The notes under the pieces were generated by a model. That model saw only the letters and a program-made list of their open reading frames with translations. It was not told the DNA's origin and searched no databases. A program made the position numbers and the translations under genes. A DNA stretch of 64,000 nt, from NCBI GenBank assembly GCA_014529385.2, contig CM043954.1, forward strand, positions 6,263,806 through 6,327,805. Direction: 5' to 3'. Every line of letters begins with the position of its first letter. Position 1 is the first letter of the stretch. The DNA is from Adiantum capillus-veneris (Eukaryota > Streptophyta > Polypodiopsida > Polypodiales > Pteridaceae). Positions 42,464 to 54,304 of this stretch are shown piece by piece.

Positions 42464-45445
42464 ATGCACTTACGCTCTGGGCGGGTGCTAGAACACGAGT
42501 ATATTGAGGGTGCCTCTGTTCATACGGACACCCATTACCCATCCACGATAGGATCTAGACCCTCAGCGGGGACACAAGGTAGCACCACCCAAGACCCTAA
42601 AATAGCCGCTAGTGATTCCTCCTCCGACTCAGAAATCATGGAAGCATACCCTACCCAAAACACTGAGAGAGAAGGCCATGCACCTCCCGAAGCTCCACAG
42701 CCTAGTACTAGTATGTTTAGCCGTTTCATGGAAACATTAGGTAGAGCTACTCGCTCGGAACCTGATGCAAATGAAGCACACGAAGGGGGTGGGGAAGTGG
42801 ACTCTCCTTTCACATCGCACGTGGACCCCACACCCCCAAAGAGTGTCCATGTGGATATCCTGCCAACTTCTTACCAAGAAGGCCCTGTTGAGCTGCCTCC
42901 TTCAGAAGTTCCCTCTAGAGTACCGTTGGTGACAAGTAAAACCACGGGGAGCAACATTGCTTCTACCTCACAAGAAACCGTTAACACGTCGACTCTAGAA
43001 GGATTGTTCATTAATGATCATTGGACATACGACCTCCACACTGAGGTGTTGACGGATCTACACTCTGGCCACGCCTACCATGTAGGATGGATAGAGATTG
43101 TACAATCCACTTCTAGTGCCACGAGCATCAAGATCAACAGAAAATGATCTGTAATGTTATCCATGGCATTATTCAATCAGAAAGGCAAAACCGAGGGGTA
43201 AATATACTCTCAACTGGCCCCATGAGATTTCTGGATACGAGCAAGGCTCAACAGCCTACTCTATCACAAATGGAGACTCCTCTAATGAGCCCCATGGACC
43301 CATCTTACGTCATTTCACCTGGGGTCTCTATGCAATCTGAGCCTCCGAGCGACAACTTTAGCTTCCCTAACTTGGCTCAACCCTCTATTAAGGAAAACAC
43401 AGTGCTCACTCCAGGGATAAGCCTGACAGAGAATGTACCGATGACATCTACGGTTAGCGCAGTGCCACTACCTAGTGTCGTAGTACCTAATATGGGGCCT
43501 CGACCGTATGTGCCTCTAGCCCCTTATGCACACATGGCCGCCACACCTCCAATTGTACCACTTGTTTATGCTCCTCGAGTGCCGCTCCCTAGCCCTTATC
43601 CGAGTGGACCTATGCCCGGTTATGTTCCATATCCTGCATCATCCACACATATGCCAAGACCGTACCCGTCCCTCTCCCACATATGATTCCAAGAGTACCT
43701 CCACCGCCCTGCCTCCTCACATAGGTGACTTGGCAGCGTTTGCTCAAACCATAGGTCGATCTATCGCTGAAAATATGCGTCATGCATCTGATAGAGAGCC
43801 TAGAAGTAAGGCAGTACAAATTGCCAAACTCACGCAAAAATTCAATGGGGACGAAGATGCTAGGAAACACATTGAAGTGTTTGAACAAGTATGTGATTCC
43901 TTAGGGGAACGCAACGAACTACATAAGTGCAATGCCTTAAGCTTGACATTAAGTGGGAAGGCTGGAGATTGGTATAGGACCCTAAGGGTGGACGAGAAAA
44001 CAATCTACCCTACCCTTCGAAGGTTGTTTCTAAAGGAGTACATACGAGAAGGTGTGCTTTGGGGCGTAGCATCTCAGCTACAGAAGGCCGAACGTAAGGA
44101 AGGAGAGTCAGTAAGGGACTTCATTAGTCGTCTAAAGCACTTAAACTCTCGTTGCCCTGTAAATGAGCGCTTCAACAATAACCAACTGCTTGATCGATTC
44201 ATTCGAGGGTTGAGGAATGAAGGAATCTATAATGGACTAGTGATTAGAGGTATCACAACCTGGGAAGATGTCACTGCCAATGCAATCCAATTAGAGGACA
44301 ACTTGATGATAGCAGGCATGAGGGTGTCTACTGACACGAGATCCACTAGCTCACAAGCCATTGAGTATGAACCCATGACTGCAAAGCCCATTGCCAATGA
44401 GCCAAAGGTATTTGAGACATTCTTGACAGACCTCACCAAGGCAATCCAAGAGTCTCTTAAGGATAATCGACCCCCTCAAAATAGTCACATGTATCCAAGA
44501 AGGGAGCAACAATGGTGTTCCATTTGCTTAGGTCCACATAGCACTAGTGAGTGCCCTACGTTTAGAGTAAAATTTAATGGAACTTGCAACGCATGTGGTA
44601 GGTATGGTCACCAAGCTAAGGATTGTTTAATGATCAAACGTATGATGGCAAATAGACCACCTGTAGCCTGGACGGATGCACCTCGAGCTCCTGTATTGAT
44701 GCCTGCTCCACCTGTTGAGCAACTACCGCAACACATGGTCCCTAGATCTCAAAATGTTGTACAAGCTACACCGCTTACCACCTCCTGTGCTAGGACCGCA
44801 GCCCCCGCATCCAAGGTCGCCCCTATGAACCAAGTGGGTTGCGAGCCATCTAATGCTTATGCAGATGGCTGTGAGGAGGAAATAGACACTAGTATTGCCT
44901 ACGGACTTGATACATTGGAAGAGTGTCCTATATACTACATGGAAGATTGTTGGGGGCAAGTCAAGCCGGTTTATCAAGCTGCTGCTCTCGCATCCAGAGG
45001 TCAAAATATCAACACCCAGGCTAGGAGGCCACCTCTTCAATGCTACGAGGGTGGTGGACCACATCGGGCAACGGAGTGCCCTATTAGGCTGCAAAAGAAT
45101 GCTGCACAGATGCAAATGAATCAAGGGAGCACGTCTGCAATGCCAATACTCACATGTAATCGTTGTGGCATAGATCACTTGATTGCCCAATGCCCCTATA
45201 ACCCAAATGCGCCTAAAATCACACCCCTAAATTTGGTCGAAATTGCTAGTGTGACATCGCCAATACCACCCGCCGCACCCGCTTATGCGATTACACGGTC
45301 CATGCTTCAAGGGCCAGGCCATACTCGAAGAGAGAGATACCGCGTCAGTTATCCAAGCAAAGAAAAAGAAGACACGAAGGAAGAGGTCGCAGAATATGGG
45401 AAATTCAAAGCCAAGTTCCAAAACAAACATAGGAACAGGAGATGA
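42464..45445 (+). pseudogene. Gypsy-2 gag: disordered N-terminus, capsid, four zinc knuckles; two frame shifts
   Basis: Starts MHLRSGRVLEHEY, a gypsy-like opening. It runs as 42464-43147, then 43144-43686, then 43526-45445, with single-base shifts near 43140 (A run) and 43680 (C run). The N-terminal 400 residues are low-complexity Ser/Pro/Thr. The capsid domain follows (KLTQKFNGDEDARKHIEVFE; SGKAGDWYRTL; PTLRRLFLKEYIREGV), then four knuckle-like motifs: CSICLGPHSTSEC, CNACGRYGHQAKDC, CYEGGGPHRATEC (second Cys replaced) and CNRCGIDHLIAQC. Three of the four have an unusual CX2CX3HX4C spacing. The stop at 45445 is followed by pol in another frame that overlaps by 160 bases. Confidence 0.85.
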
Positions 45446-46433
45446 CCCCGTGTATATGAATGACCTCGAGGATGATTCAGATTCAATCGAGACAATGGAG
45501 ACTAGAACCAATACCACAAAGGGAAAGACCGACAAAGAAAACCGTAACATGGAACCAAATGAAAACCGAATAAGAGAAAACCATAAAGATCCTCTGAAAA
45601 CACCACAAGTGTTTACAAATCCAATCCAAGACCCCCAAGATAAACCGCAGGGGCAAAAAGGGAAGAATCGTAAAAAGAAGATTGGGACGTACCCAAACCC
45701 AGTAGACGAGATTGAGCAGGTGAAACATCTAAGAGGTTTAGTGGAGGAGACTCAAAGGAAACTAGAACCAGAACCCATGCATGTCAAAATTCATGACACA
45801 GTGTTTCCCACGCAAGTTCATCCACCCCACATGAACCATAGACCGTTAGCCATATCTAGTATCATCCAAGAAGGGAGTGAGGACGGGACATCAGAAAGTG
45901 AGCATACACCTTTCTTGTTGGAAAGGATGTTTAACGAAGGAATACCTGATCCCATTGAGGAATATGAGATTCCATCCTCACCAGTTCCTAGTCAAGGACC
46001 TACACCCTGCAAAACGCCAATGAATGTTGCCAAACTAGTGGACTTCATGTCTTCTGAGGTCCGAACCACGATCATAGCAAAGCTGTATGGAGATCCTGAG
46101 TTATTCCTTGCACTTCGAGCATTCCTTAACGGAGAGCTACGAACGGGATTACCGCAGTTTGCGCAACCAAATAGGCCTGACTCGATTATGATTGATGAGG
46201 AAAATCATGTGCAATCACTTGACTTAGATGGACACGAGTCTGTGATCGAGGTACCCATTAACGAATTAGGGCAGTATTTTGAAGGCGACGAGTCTAATGC
46301 GACCCTACCCATCACTACCAAGGGATTAACTATAAAGGGAATTCTTGATGGTGGTGCGGGAGTTAGCATCGTTACAAAAGATTGTTGGGAATCCATGGAA
46401 AACCCCGCCTCAGTGTTACTAACATTGTGGTAA
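45285..46433 (+). pseudogene. Gypsy-2 pol N-terminal region and first protease active site
   Basis: A charged linker (e.g. AKKKKTRRKRSQNMGNSK) leads into a retropepsin-like segment: LPITTKGLTIKGILDGGAG, VSIVTKDCWESM. The catalytic triplet is Asp-Gly-Gly rather than the usual Asp-Thr/Ser-Gly. After a one-base loss in a G run near 46399 the domain continues in the next frame (VVKMANGTIAKPMG; HTFIVMDF; YEMILGRPFM), including the usual ILGRPF end of the fold. This frame is +1 to gag, so a gag-pol frameshift or further decay is needed to make the fusion. Confidence 0.8.
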
Positions 46434-49400
46434 AGATGGCAAATGGTACCATAGCCAAACCTATGGGGATGCTCAAGGATCTTAAGATCAAAGTTCTAGG
46501 ACACAAGGTACGACATACGTTCATTGTAATGGATTTCTCTAAACACCTTATGTCATATGAAATGATTTTAGGACGACCATTCATGAGGGAAGCACAAATG
46601 GTTCACGATTGGTCTAAAAATCATGTCTATTTGCAATTCCAAGACTCTGTCCTTAGAGTGGATTTGGTGACTGGTAAGGTACACCCCTTAGGGAGTAAAA
46701 CCATTATTGATCATCGCTCTGACACCACCGTTCACTCGGCCCCACTACAATATTGTTACACTTGTAAGAAGGATACAGACATTGGCCAAGATTCCCCTTA
46801 CATGGATGTGTTACCGGGTATAACGGAATCAGACAACGTAGACTGGGTACACCTAGCTGCAACCATAGATACCTGGGGAAATAGAGGAACCACTTGGGTC
46901 ACACCAGAGGGGGAAGAGGTACCACAAATTGCACCTCTGAACATGATAAGTGCCATACATGAATCTTCTAAGGGCAAGGCAATTATGGACCAATCTGACA
47001 GTGACACCGATAGCTCAATAGAAGACTTTGACCAACACGACTTGGACACTGACTCCCAGAGTGAAACGGATTCTGAATCTCATGAATTAGAGAGTGGAGC
47101 AAGGTCAGAGTCAAAACATTCGGAAGGACCGAGCACATCAACCGATGATAGCTCCCCCGAGAGTGAAGAGGACACCAACGAGGACTCCTTTAGTGAGCCA
47201 GATCTAAATGCAAATCAAAAGCAGGTCTCAAATAAGAAAAAGAAAAACCTTAAGAGGCGTCGATATCGAGCCAATGTACGTGCTAGGATAAAAAAGAAGA
47301 GATCCTCAGCAGAATGGCTCAGTTATATAGGAGCATGTGATGCTCATCGAAAATTGGTAGACAATTGGGGTGAATATCTCCAAAATGTTATGTGGTGTAG
47401 ACCACGACCCCATGACATAGCCCAATTAGAGATCATAGACAAGCCAAAGTTGAGCCGCACTGCAAGGAGGCGTCAAAACCAAGAGTTAGCTCGACAACAC
47501 AAGAAAGCAGAAATGGAAGCACAAACCAAAGCACAACTAGAATCCACAGACTTGCATCCTGCACCAGAACATTTCAAATCTTACACCACAGGGGAAGCAA
47601 AGGTTGTGTACACAAAAGCCCAAAGAATACCTATCGATGGGAATAATGGAATCTATGATGGTCCGGCAATAGTTAAAGAAATAGAATTAGCTGACCCCGG
47701 TGAAGAATCAAAACCTGTTTTTATTGCCCAAGACCTCACAGAAGTTGAAGAGGCGGTCCTCAAAGAGCTTCTCAAGGAATTCAAGGACGTATTCGCTTGG
47801 ACATACCATGATATGAAAGGTGTTCCACCTTCTGTGGTCCAACATACAATCCCTATGATTAGCACTGCGAAGCCCGTACAACAAAGACCCTACCCGATGA
47901 ATCCTAAGTACGCAAAGATCATTCAAGAAGAACTAGAAAAGCTTATCAAATGTGGGTTCATATATCCTATTGAACACTCTGAATGGGTGTCTCCGATAGT
48001 TATCGTGCCAAAAAAGAATGGGAAACTCAGGGTGTGCGTGGACCTCAAAAAAGTTAATGCAGCTACTAGAAGAGACCATTACCCCCTACCATATTCCGAA
48101 CATGTACTCGAAAGAGTTGCAGGCAAGGAAGCTTATAGCTTTCTAGATGGGTACTCAGGCTACAACCAAATCACGATAGCGCTAGAGGACCAAGCTAAAA
48201 CTGCCTTCATCACAGAATTTGGCGTGTTTGCATTTCGTGTGATGGCTTTTGGCTTAACAAATTCCCCTGCTACATTCCAACGATTAATAAACACTGCTTT
48301 TAAAGAATATTTGAGAGAGTTTTGTGAAGCTTTCTTAGATGACCTTTGTGTTTACTCTTCTTGGAAAGAACATCTATCATGTTTGCGGAAGGTGTTTGAA
48401 AAGTGTAGGTTATATCGTATCTCATTGAACCCGTTCAAATGCCAATTTTGGGTCAAGCATGGAGTTATTTTAGGGCATATAGTATCCAAGAATGGTATCT
48501 CAACCGATGAGAGCAAAATTAAAGTGATTCTAGAGTTACCACCACCAACCAATTACAAGGGAGTTCAAAGGTTCATGGGACACGTGGGTTATTATCGACG
48601 GTTTATTTTATTTTTCGCTAAGATAGCACGTCCTTTGTACAAGCTTCTCATTGAATTTAAATGGACTGAAGAGTGTGACCAGGCCTATGAACAATTGAAG
48701 AAAACACTAGCAAGTGCTCCGATTTTAAGGACACCTAACTGGGATGTCATTTTCCATGTGCATATTGATACATCAAACTTTGCTATTGGGTGTGTTCTCA
48801 CTCAATCAGGAGAACATAAATTGGACTATCCCATTAGCTTTGCAAGCCGTCAATTGAACGATGCTGAAAGGAACTACACCACTACAGAGCGAGAAGGTTT
48901 GGCAATGGTTTATGCAGTAAAGAAATTTCGTTACTACCTTCTGGCAAACAAGTTTGTATTTTATGTGGATCATCAAGCGTTGCTGTATCTGGTAAACAAG
49001 CCATGCTCCACAGGAAGAATCACACGATGGTTGTTAATTCTTCTGGAGTTTGATTTCACGATTGTAGTGAGACCCAGTAAAAGGCACGTCATGGCTGATC
49101 ATTTGTCTCGCATACCCAATGGTGAAGCCCCTACAGGAGTTGATGATGAATTACCCGATACTTCCCTATTCATAGTTGAGACTATGCCTGAATGGAGTGA
49201 GAACATTGTTAACTTTTTAGTTAATGGTTTTCCACCCAAGGAACTTCGTAAGGATATCGCTCGAAGGCTAGTAAAAGAATGTGAACCCTATTGTTTGATT
49301 GCCGGAACCCTGTATAGACTAGGCAAGGACGATATTCTTAGGCGTTGTGCCCGCGAGGATGAATATTTGTATATCTTGCAAGAAGCACATATGGGCATAG

Positions 49401-50092
49401 CAGGAGGACATTTTTCAGGAGACCTGACTGCTAGAAAGGTGCTGCAATCAGGCTATTGGTGGCCAACTTTATTTAAGGATGCATCACTTTTTACAAAAGG
49501 GTGTGATGAGTGCCAACGTTACAAGACCACACAGCGCAAAGACAGAATGCCCTTACATCCTATTAAAGTAACCCAACCATTTGAAAAATGGGGCTTAGAC
49601 TTTGTAGGTCCAATTAGTCCCGCAGCTCGCAACACTCAATCTCGATATATTCTAGTTGCTACGGACTATGTAACAAAGTGGGCTGAAGCTAAGGCTTCAC
49701 AAAAAGCTGACGCGAGGACAACAGCTAAGTTTCTTTTTGAGAACATTATCACAAGATTTGGTTGCCCTTTTGAAATTGTTAGTGATAATGGTACCCATTT
49801 TATAAATGAGGTAATAAGAGAGCTTACCACGACCTTTATGATATCCCACCATAAGTCTACACCTTATTACCCGCAAGCTAATGGACAAGCCGAGAGCACC
49901 AACAAGACTCTAATCTCTATTTTAACCAAGACGGTAGAAGCTCATTGCACTGATTGGGATTTGAAGTTGACATCTGCTCTATGGCTTATCGTACTGCTTA
50001 TAAAGTGGCTATTAATTGTACGCCATTCAAAATGGTATACGGCCAAGAAGCGGTTATGCCTTGGAAGTTTGTCATTCCTAGTCTTAGGGTAG
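46382..50092 (+). pseudogene. Gypsy-2 pol: protease end, reverse transcriptase, RNase H, integrase
   Basis: After the protease remainder and a Ser/Asp/Glu-rich spacer come RT motifs: EWVSPIVIVPKKNGKLRVCV, FLDGYSGYNQI, FGLTNSPATFQ and catalytic FLDDLCVYS. RNase H follows with HIDTSNFAIG, TTTEREGLAMV and YVDHQAL. Integrase has the HHCC finger (HMGIAGGHF, then CDECQR) and a D,D,E core (WGLDFVGPI; IVSDNGTHF; YPQANGQAES). All catalytic residues seen are canonical. The frame is open for 1236 codons and is lost near 49980 by one missing G (CTATGG/CTTATC), continuing in the frame of 49954-51225. Confidence 0.93.
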
Positions 50093-51225
50093 CTTCGCAA
50101 GAAGGATGGAATGGTAACCCCTTAACCGAGCGTTTGTATATCTTAGAAAAACTAGACGAAGAGAGACAGTTGGCTGTGCAAAATGCTCTTGTGGAAAAGG
50201 ATAGGAGAAAGAAGTGGTTTGATCGCCATGTGAAGGACAAGGACATCAAAGTTGGTGATAAAGTCCTTATGTATGGAGTACGTAAAGAGAAGAAAAAGTT
50301 GAAATATGCTGGTAAAGGACCATATAGAGTATGTGAAATTACCCCACAAGGTACCCTTCGTGTGGAAACTCTTGATGGAGTTGAAACCATTGGATTCCTC
50401 AATGGGAGTAAATTCAAAAGATATTACGATCCTTTAAGCCAAGAAGAACTACGGGCCATTCATCAAAAGAAGGCCACCAAAGCACAAACCGAGTTAAACA
50501 AGATACAAGCTCAAGCTGAGACTAAGGAGCGACAACAACGTATAAGACAAAAACGAGAGGCTAACCTTGGAGTCACAAATGCATTCCACGTGGAAATCGA
50601 AGAGGATGGATTGGACTCTGACACACCTCTACGATACCCTATTGAGTTAAATAGTGCCTATGGAAAAGTGCTATATAACGCCTTATTGGACACGGGTGCT
50701 AAATATAATCTGCTATCCTATGGGGTGTGGTGTCAGTTAGGGAAGCCACCTCTGTCTGAGAGTATTATCCAAGTCAAGGGTGTCAACAAGAAAAAAACTA
50801 CGGTTTTTGGAATCTGGCATACTTCTGTCAGTTATGACAATGGAATTGTAGCTCAAGACTTTTTGGTCATGCCTACTGGAACTATGGAGGGTAATATAAA
50901 CCTAGGCCGCACGTGGATGATAGCCACCAAATGCACTATTGATTGGGGGACTGGGGGTGTTACAACGCAAAAACCAACTCTTAGCCCTACCACTCAAGCC
51001 ATAGTCCCTGAGATATTGCCTAAGGAAATAAAACCCAAGACATTGCATGTCCAGGAGGTTGAACCATACGTCCCCATAGCCCAACTCTCTAGAGCTTCAA
51101 CTGATGTAGCTGAAAGAAAGCTTGAGACACACAAGAACCATCCTAATATAACACAGAAAACATACAAGTGGGTCCCTAAAGCCTCTATAGTGAGCATGGT
51201 TGATGCAAAAAAAACGGAAACCTAG
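49954..51225 (+). pseudogene. Gypsy-2 integrase C-terminus plus a second aspartic-protease domain
   Basis: The first 170 residues finish integrase (AYRTAYKVAINCTPFKMVYG; WFDRHVKDKDIKVGDKVLMY; GKGPYRVCEI). After a coiled, basic linker a second retropepsin-like domain begins: YNALLDTGAKYNLLSYGVWC with a canonical Asp-Thr-Gly-Ala, then a flap-like segment and AQDFLVMPTGTMEG, NINLGRTWMIATKC, equivalent to the hydrophobic-hydrophobic-Gly-Arg end of the protease fold. Another protease after integrase is not the normal gypsy order. The C-terminus contains the first YKWVPKAS repeat. A one-base gain in an A8 run near 51210 shifts the frame. Confidence 0.85.
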
Positions 51226-51805
51226 TAAGAACCATCCCACTCACTCCAAGAAATGTAAAGAAACGTTGCGTTGGATTCCTAAACGACTATTGGAAGCCCA
51301 AGGATACTATGAAGGAAATGATCAAATCTGGGTGCCCAAACGTAAAGTGTACTCTTACCTGTCACCTGGCCCATGTAAACCCAATCCTGTGGCTCCCAAA
51401 CAAATTGAAAATCGCGGAAAGGAAAAAATCATGGAATGTTACACACCCGATCTAGAGCTAGTTTGGGTACCAAAGAAAGAACGATTTGTTCCACCTAGCT
51501 CAGGAACAGGGAAATCAAATGAAGCTTCATGCTCTTCATGTAGTTCCTATACGCAAATAGAAGCTTCGACACAACCTCCACCTACCACTGTACATATCCA
51601 TACAAGCACGAAAGAGTTTGCACCTCCCGGGGTAAGTTCACCACCTACAACAACATTGCAAATAAAATCATGGGAGAGTACCTTACCACCCTTGCAACTA
51701 GATGAAACGCATAGGGCGGTCGAAAACTATTGGTTAAAACCTTCACCCATAACAACTTGGAACAATTGGTTTCAAAAGGTGACGACCTCATTCCAAAAGG
51801 TATGA
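51200..51805 (+). pseudogene. Gypsy-2 polyprotein C-terminal tail with WVPK repeats
   Basis: Continuation of the previous frame. It carries RWIPKRLL, IWVPKRKVY and VWVPKKERF, which with YKWVPKAS upstream makes four W-(V/I)-P-K motifs 20-50 residues apart. They are followed by a Ser/Thr/Pro-rich stretch and a tail rich in Trp (ENYWLKPSPITTWNNWFQKV). Function unknown; repeated short linear motifs suggest docking sites, but that is inference. Confidence 0.6.
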
Positions 51806-51903
51806 TCTACCCAAGGAAGGGGGGAGTGTTTGCTAACATCAATCATTCACTCGCTCCCCTCTCAACCTTCCTCCCTGACCTCTCAATTCCAATCTTAGGG
51901 AAT

Positions 51904-51916
51904 GTATATATATAGC
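51904..51916 (+). promoter_or_regulatory. TATA-like sequence upstream of the Gypsy-2 extra ORF
   Basis: TGTATATATATAG lies 170 bp upstream of the ATG at 52086, at a plausible distance for an internal promoter giving a separate short transcript. No functional evidence. Confidence 0.4.
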
Positions 51917-52085
51917 CTTATACTCACAAAAAACAAAAATAGTAAAGAGTAAGAGCGACTAGCAACGAGAGAGCACCCTATCAGATCTTACATATAAGTC
52001 CAAATTCACCGTGTCAATTCAAGCAACACAAAAAAAAAACTTTTATGTTTTAAAGGCCTAACCGAATCTATCTGTCTTGTCAGAA

Positions 52086-52508
52086 ATGGCTACTTCACCA
52101 GAGGCATGCACTTCTATTTTTTATGAAAGGTACCCTTTGTCTTTTCCTCAAGTGTTCTACGTATGCTACCCTATACTTTCTTGCGAATGGGATTTGATAG
52201 AGAGCCTTGCATGTGAGAGAAATTTTGAGGAGTTAGAATGGCTGATACGTCTATGGCTAACTAGTGATCCATACCCAGTAGCGAATGTGTCTCCAATGGC
52301 ACATGCTTATTCTTTTGCACAAGATGAGTATCCACGCATCGCGAGGTTCTTGATTAGCATGCTTGCACAAGAGGATGATGAAGAGGAACTAATAGAGACC
52401 GAGGAAGACTATGGCCTCACGGACAACGATTTTATTTATCTAGATGATGAGGATAGAGGCCTAGCCTTAGGGTGGCCACCCGGTTTATATAATATCCTCT
52501 TTCCTTGA
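52086..52508 (+). CDS. Gypsy-2 downstream accessory ORF, acidic protein (140 aa), unknown
   Basis: Open frame in the 1.9-kb region between pol and the 3' LTR, starting MATSPEACTSIFYERYPLSF. I prefer this ATG over an upstream in-frame TTG. The middle is hydrophobic/aromatic (FYVCYPILSCEWDLIESLAC; LEWLIRLWLTSDPYPVANV). The C-terminus is very acidic (LAQEDDEEELIETEEDYGL; FIYLDDEDRG) and ends WPPGLYNILFP. No transmembrane helix, signal peptide or zinc finger is clear. Unlike gag-pol it has no stop or shift. The position matches accessory or env-like ORFs of plant gypsy elements; the function is unknown. A TATA-like sequence lies 170 bp upstream. Confidence 0.55.
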   Translation: MATSPEACTSIFYERYPLSFPQVFYVCYPILSCEWDLIESLACERNFEELEWLIRLWLTSDPYPVANVSPMAHAYSFAQDEYPRIARFLISMLAQEDDEEELIETEEDYGLTDNDFIYLDDEDRGLALGWPPGLYNILFP

Positions 52509-53709
52509 TTCTAAAAGGGGTGACAGATAGGTAGGTTAGGGGTCTAGATTGTGTTTTGAGTTTGTTTTTTAGGAGTTTTAATTTTTCACACTGACATGCC
52601 TCCTAGAGGTATAGTGCCTGTTTTTGGATGTGTTAGGTAGGACTTATATGGATCCCCATCCACATGGCTGAGGACATCTGCTTCAACGAAATGAGCCACT
52701 CCATACCTCCAGGCGTACTACTTTCCATGATTCATGTTGGTGGATATGTGTAATTGTTAATAATGATTTTTCATTCTTTGTTTGAGTGCAATAGTTATGA
52801 TTGTTATCTGCCATTATAGATGTATAAATTTGTCTTTGCTTAAGTTGATTGAACTCCAGTATCTTATGGATGAGCCTGGAGATTAGGAGACCGTGACTTT
52901 AGGTTAACTCATTTACTTGACCACTAGGCCTAGCTAATAAAATTATCTGATTATTTGAGACCTTAGGAATGTTTTAGGCAGAGAAAGGCTTGCTCACTCA
53001 AACAACAAAAAACACTAGTGCGAATACCAAGGAAATGGAAGCAAAAAAAAAAAAAACATAAGTGCCACAAATGAAAAATCTTACGCTGGAAGAGAAATCC
53101 TGGCTTGAATTGGTACTTCACTCACATGTATTGTCTATGGTACTAGAGCCCTAGAGGTTCCCAGTGTGGGTGCTTTTCCTTGAGAAGCAAAAAACCCCGG
53201 ACATACAAAATAAGCACACACGTCACATGATTGTGACCCAAATTTTAAAAAAAAAAATTTAAAAAAGAAATTAAAAGACTTCCATTGAGCTTACAGTTAA
53301 CATTTCAAGCTTTTGTTTGTAGTTGTGAGAGCGAGTTGGCTAATCAAAGCTGAAAAGCATAATTAGGGAATCTTGCATTTAGATAATCTTCTTAGCTAAG
53401 CTAGTACTAGAGTAGTTGTTTTAACCTTAGTCATAGCTAACTAATTGATAGACTCACCCATAAGCTCAAAACTCTTGATTAATTAATTTACTCAAAGTGC
53501 AATTTATTTGTCCTTAATGGCAGTTTAACATTTCATAAATCTTGCATTTACTCATTTCCACATGTACTTTACATTCCCCTCATGATTTATGGCAATATAA
53601 TTCCGCTTGCTAAAACAGTGACTTTGCCTTGCAGATTCAAATCTAGATGCTCTACAACATGGACTTACCAAGCTTCAACTCAATAGCTTCCGAGGACGGA
53701 ATCTACATC
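52509..53709 (+). other. Gypsy-2 3' non-coding region
   Basis: 1.2 kb of AT-rich DNA with several A runs. No ORF or repeat of note. Confidence 0.6.
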
Positions 53710-54299
53710 AAGAAGGGGGGCAATGTTAACCCTCGTGGCTCACGGACACCCTATCGCCTACGACGGACACTGTAACCGTATTATTTATTTAAGTAGAGTT
53801 AGGCACCGGGCTTGTCGGTCCAATAGGGAAAGGTAGAGTGATCGCCGATGAGAGGCGCACTCTAACACGAACATGCTAGGGTTAGTTGGCTAAGCATGGG
53901 CGCCCAAGTGTGAATGGGGTGAGCTCACATAAAAGCCAATTAAACCTAAAATTGAGTCATTCTCTCATTGTGCAATAGAAGCTGCTCTTGCTCCATCTCC
54001 ACCTTCTCCTTCACCATCTCCTTTTGTGTGTGCGTGTGAGAGAGAGAGTGTGAGAGTGTGTGTGCGATCGAGCGTTGCGGCGGCACGACGGCGGCGAGGC
54101 GGTTGAGCGCGGTGTAGCGGCGTCTCCCTCTTCTTCGCGGGGAGGAATCCTCTACGACAGGAGCATAAGGCAGTGAGTGACACACCATTGCCTTCTTTGA
54201 GCTTACTAGTTAAACTAGTTGTGTGCTTGGAGCCGTCTGCGGCTCGTACATGGTGTATCGGCAAGTCCCTTGCCTCGACAGTGCGGCAAGGAGCGCACA
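53710..54299 (+). repeat. Gypsy-2 polypurine tract and 3' LTR
   Basis: AAGAAGGGGGG (53710-53720) three bases before the LTR start at 53724. The 576-bp LTR ends at 54299, followed by the target duplication GCCCC. Confidence 0.93.
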
Positions 54300-54304
54300 G
54301 CCCC

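Larger units (their letters stand above)
40835..54299 (+). mobile_element. Gypsy-2: 13.5-kb Ty3/gypsy retrotransposon with two protease domains
   Basis: LTRs at 40835-41412 and 53724-54299 (TGTTAACC...GCGCACA) differ at roughly ten positions. A perfect 5-bp target duplication GCCCC flanks it (40830-40834 and 54300-54304). The primer site TTTTTGGCGCAGCTGCCGGG (41413) resembles that of plant Tat/Athila elements. Order: long leader, gag (42464-45445), protease, RT, RNase H, integrase (45285-50000), a second aspartic-protease domain, a WVPK-repeat tail, a non-coding stretch with an extra ORF (52086-52508), the purine tract and the 3' LTR. Single-base shifts break the frames. Confidence 0.95.
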
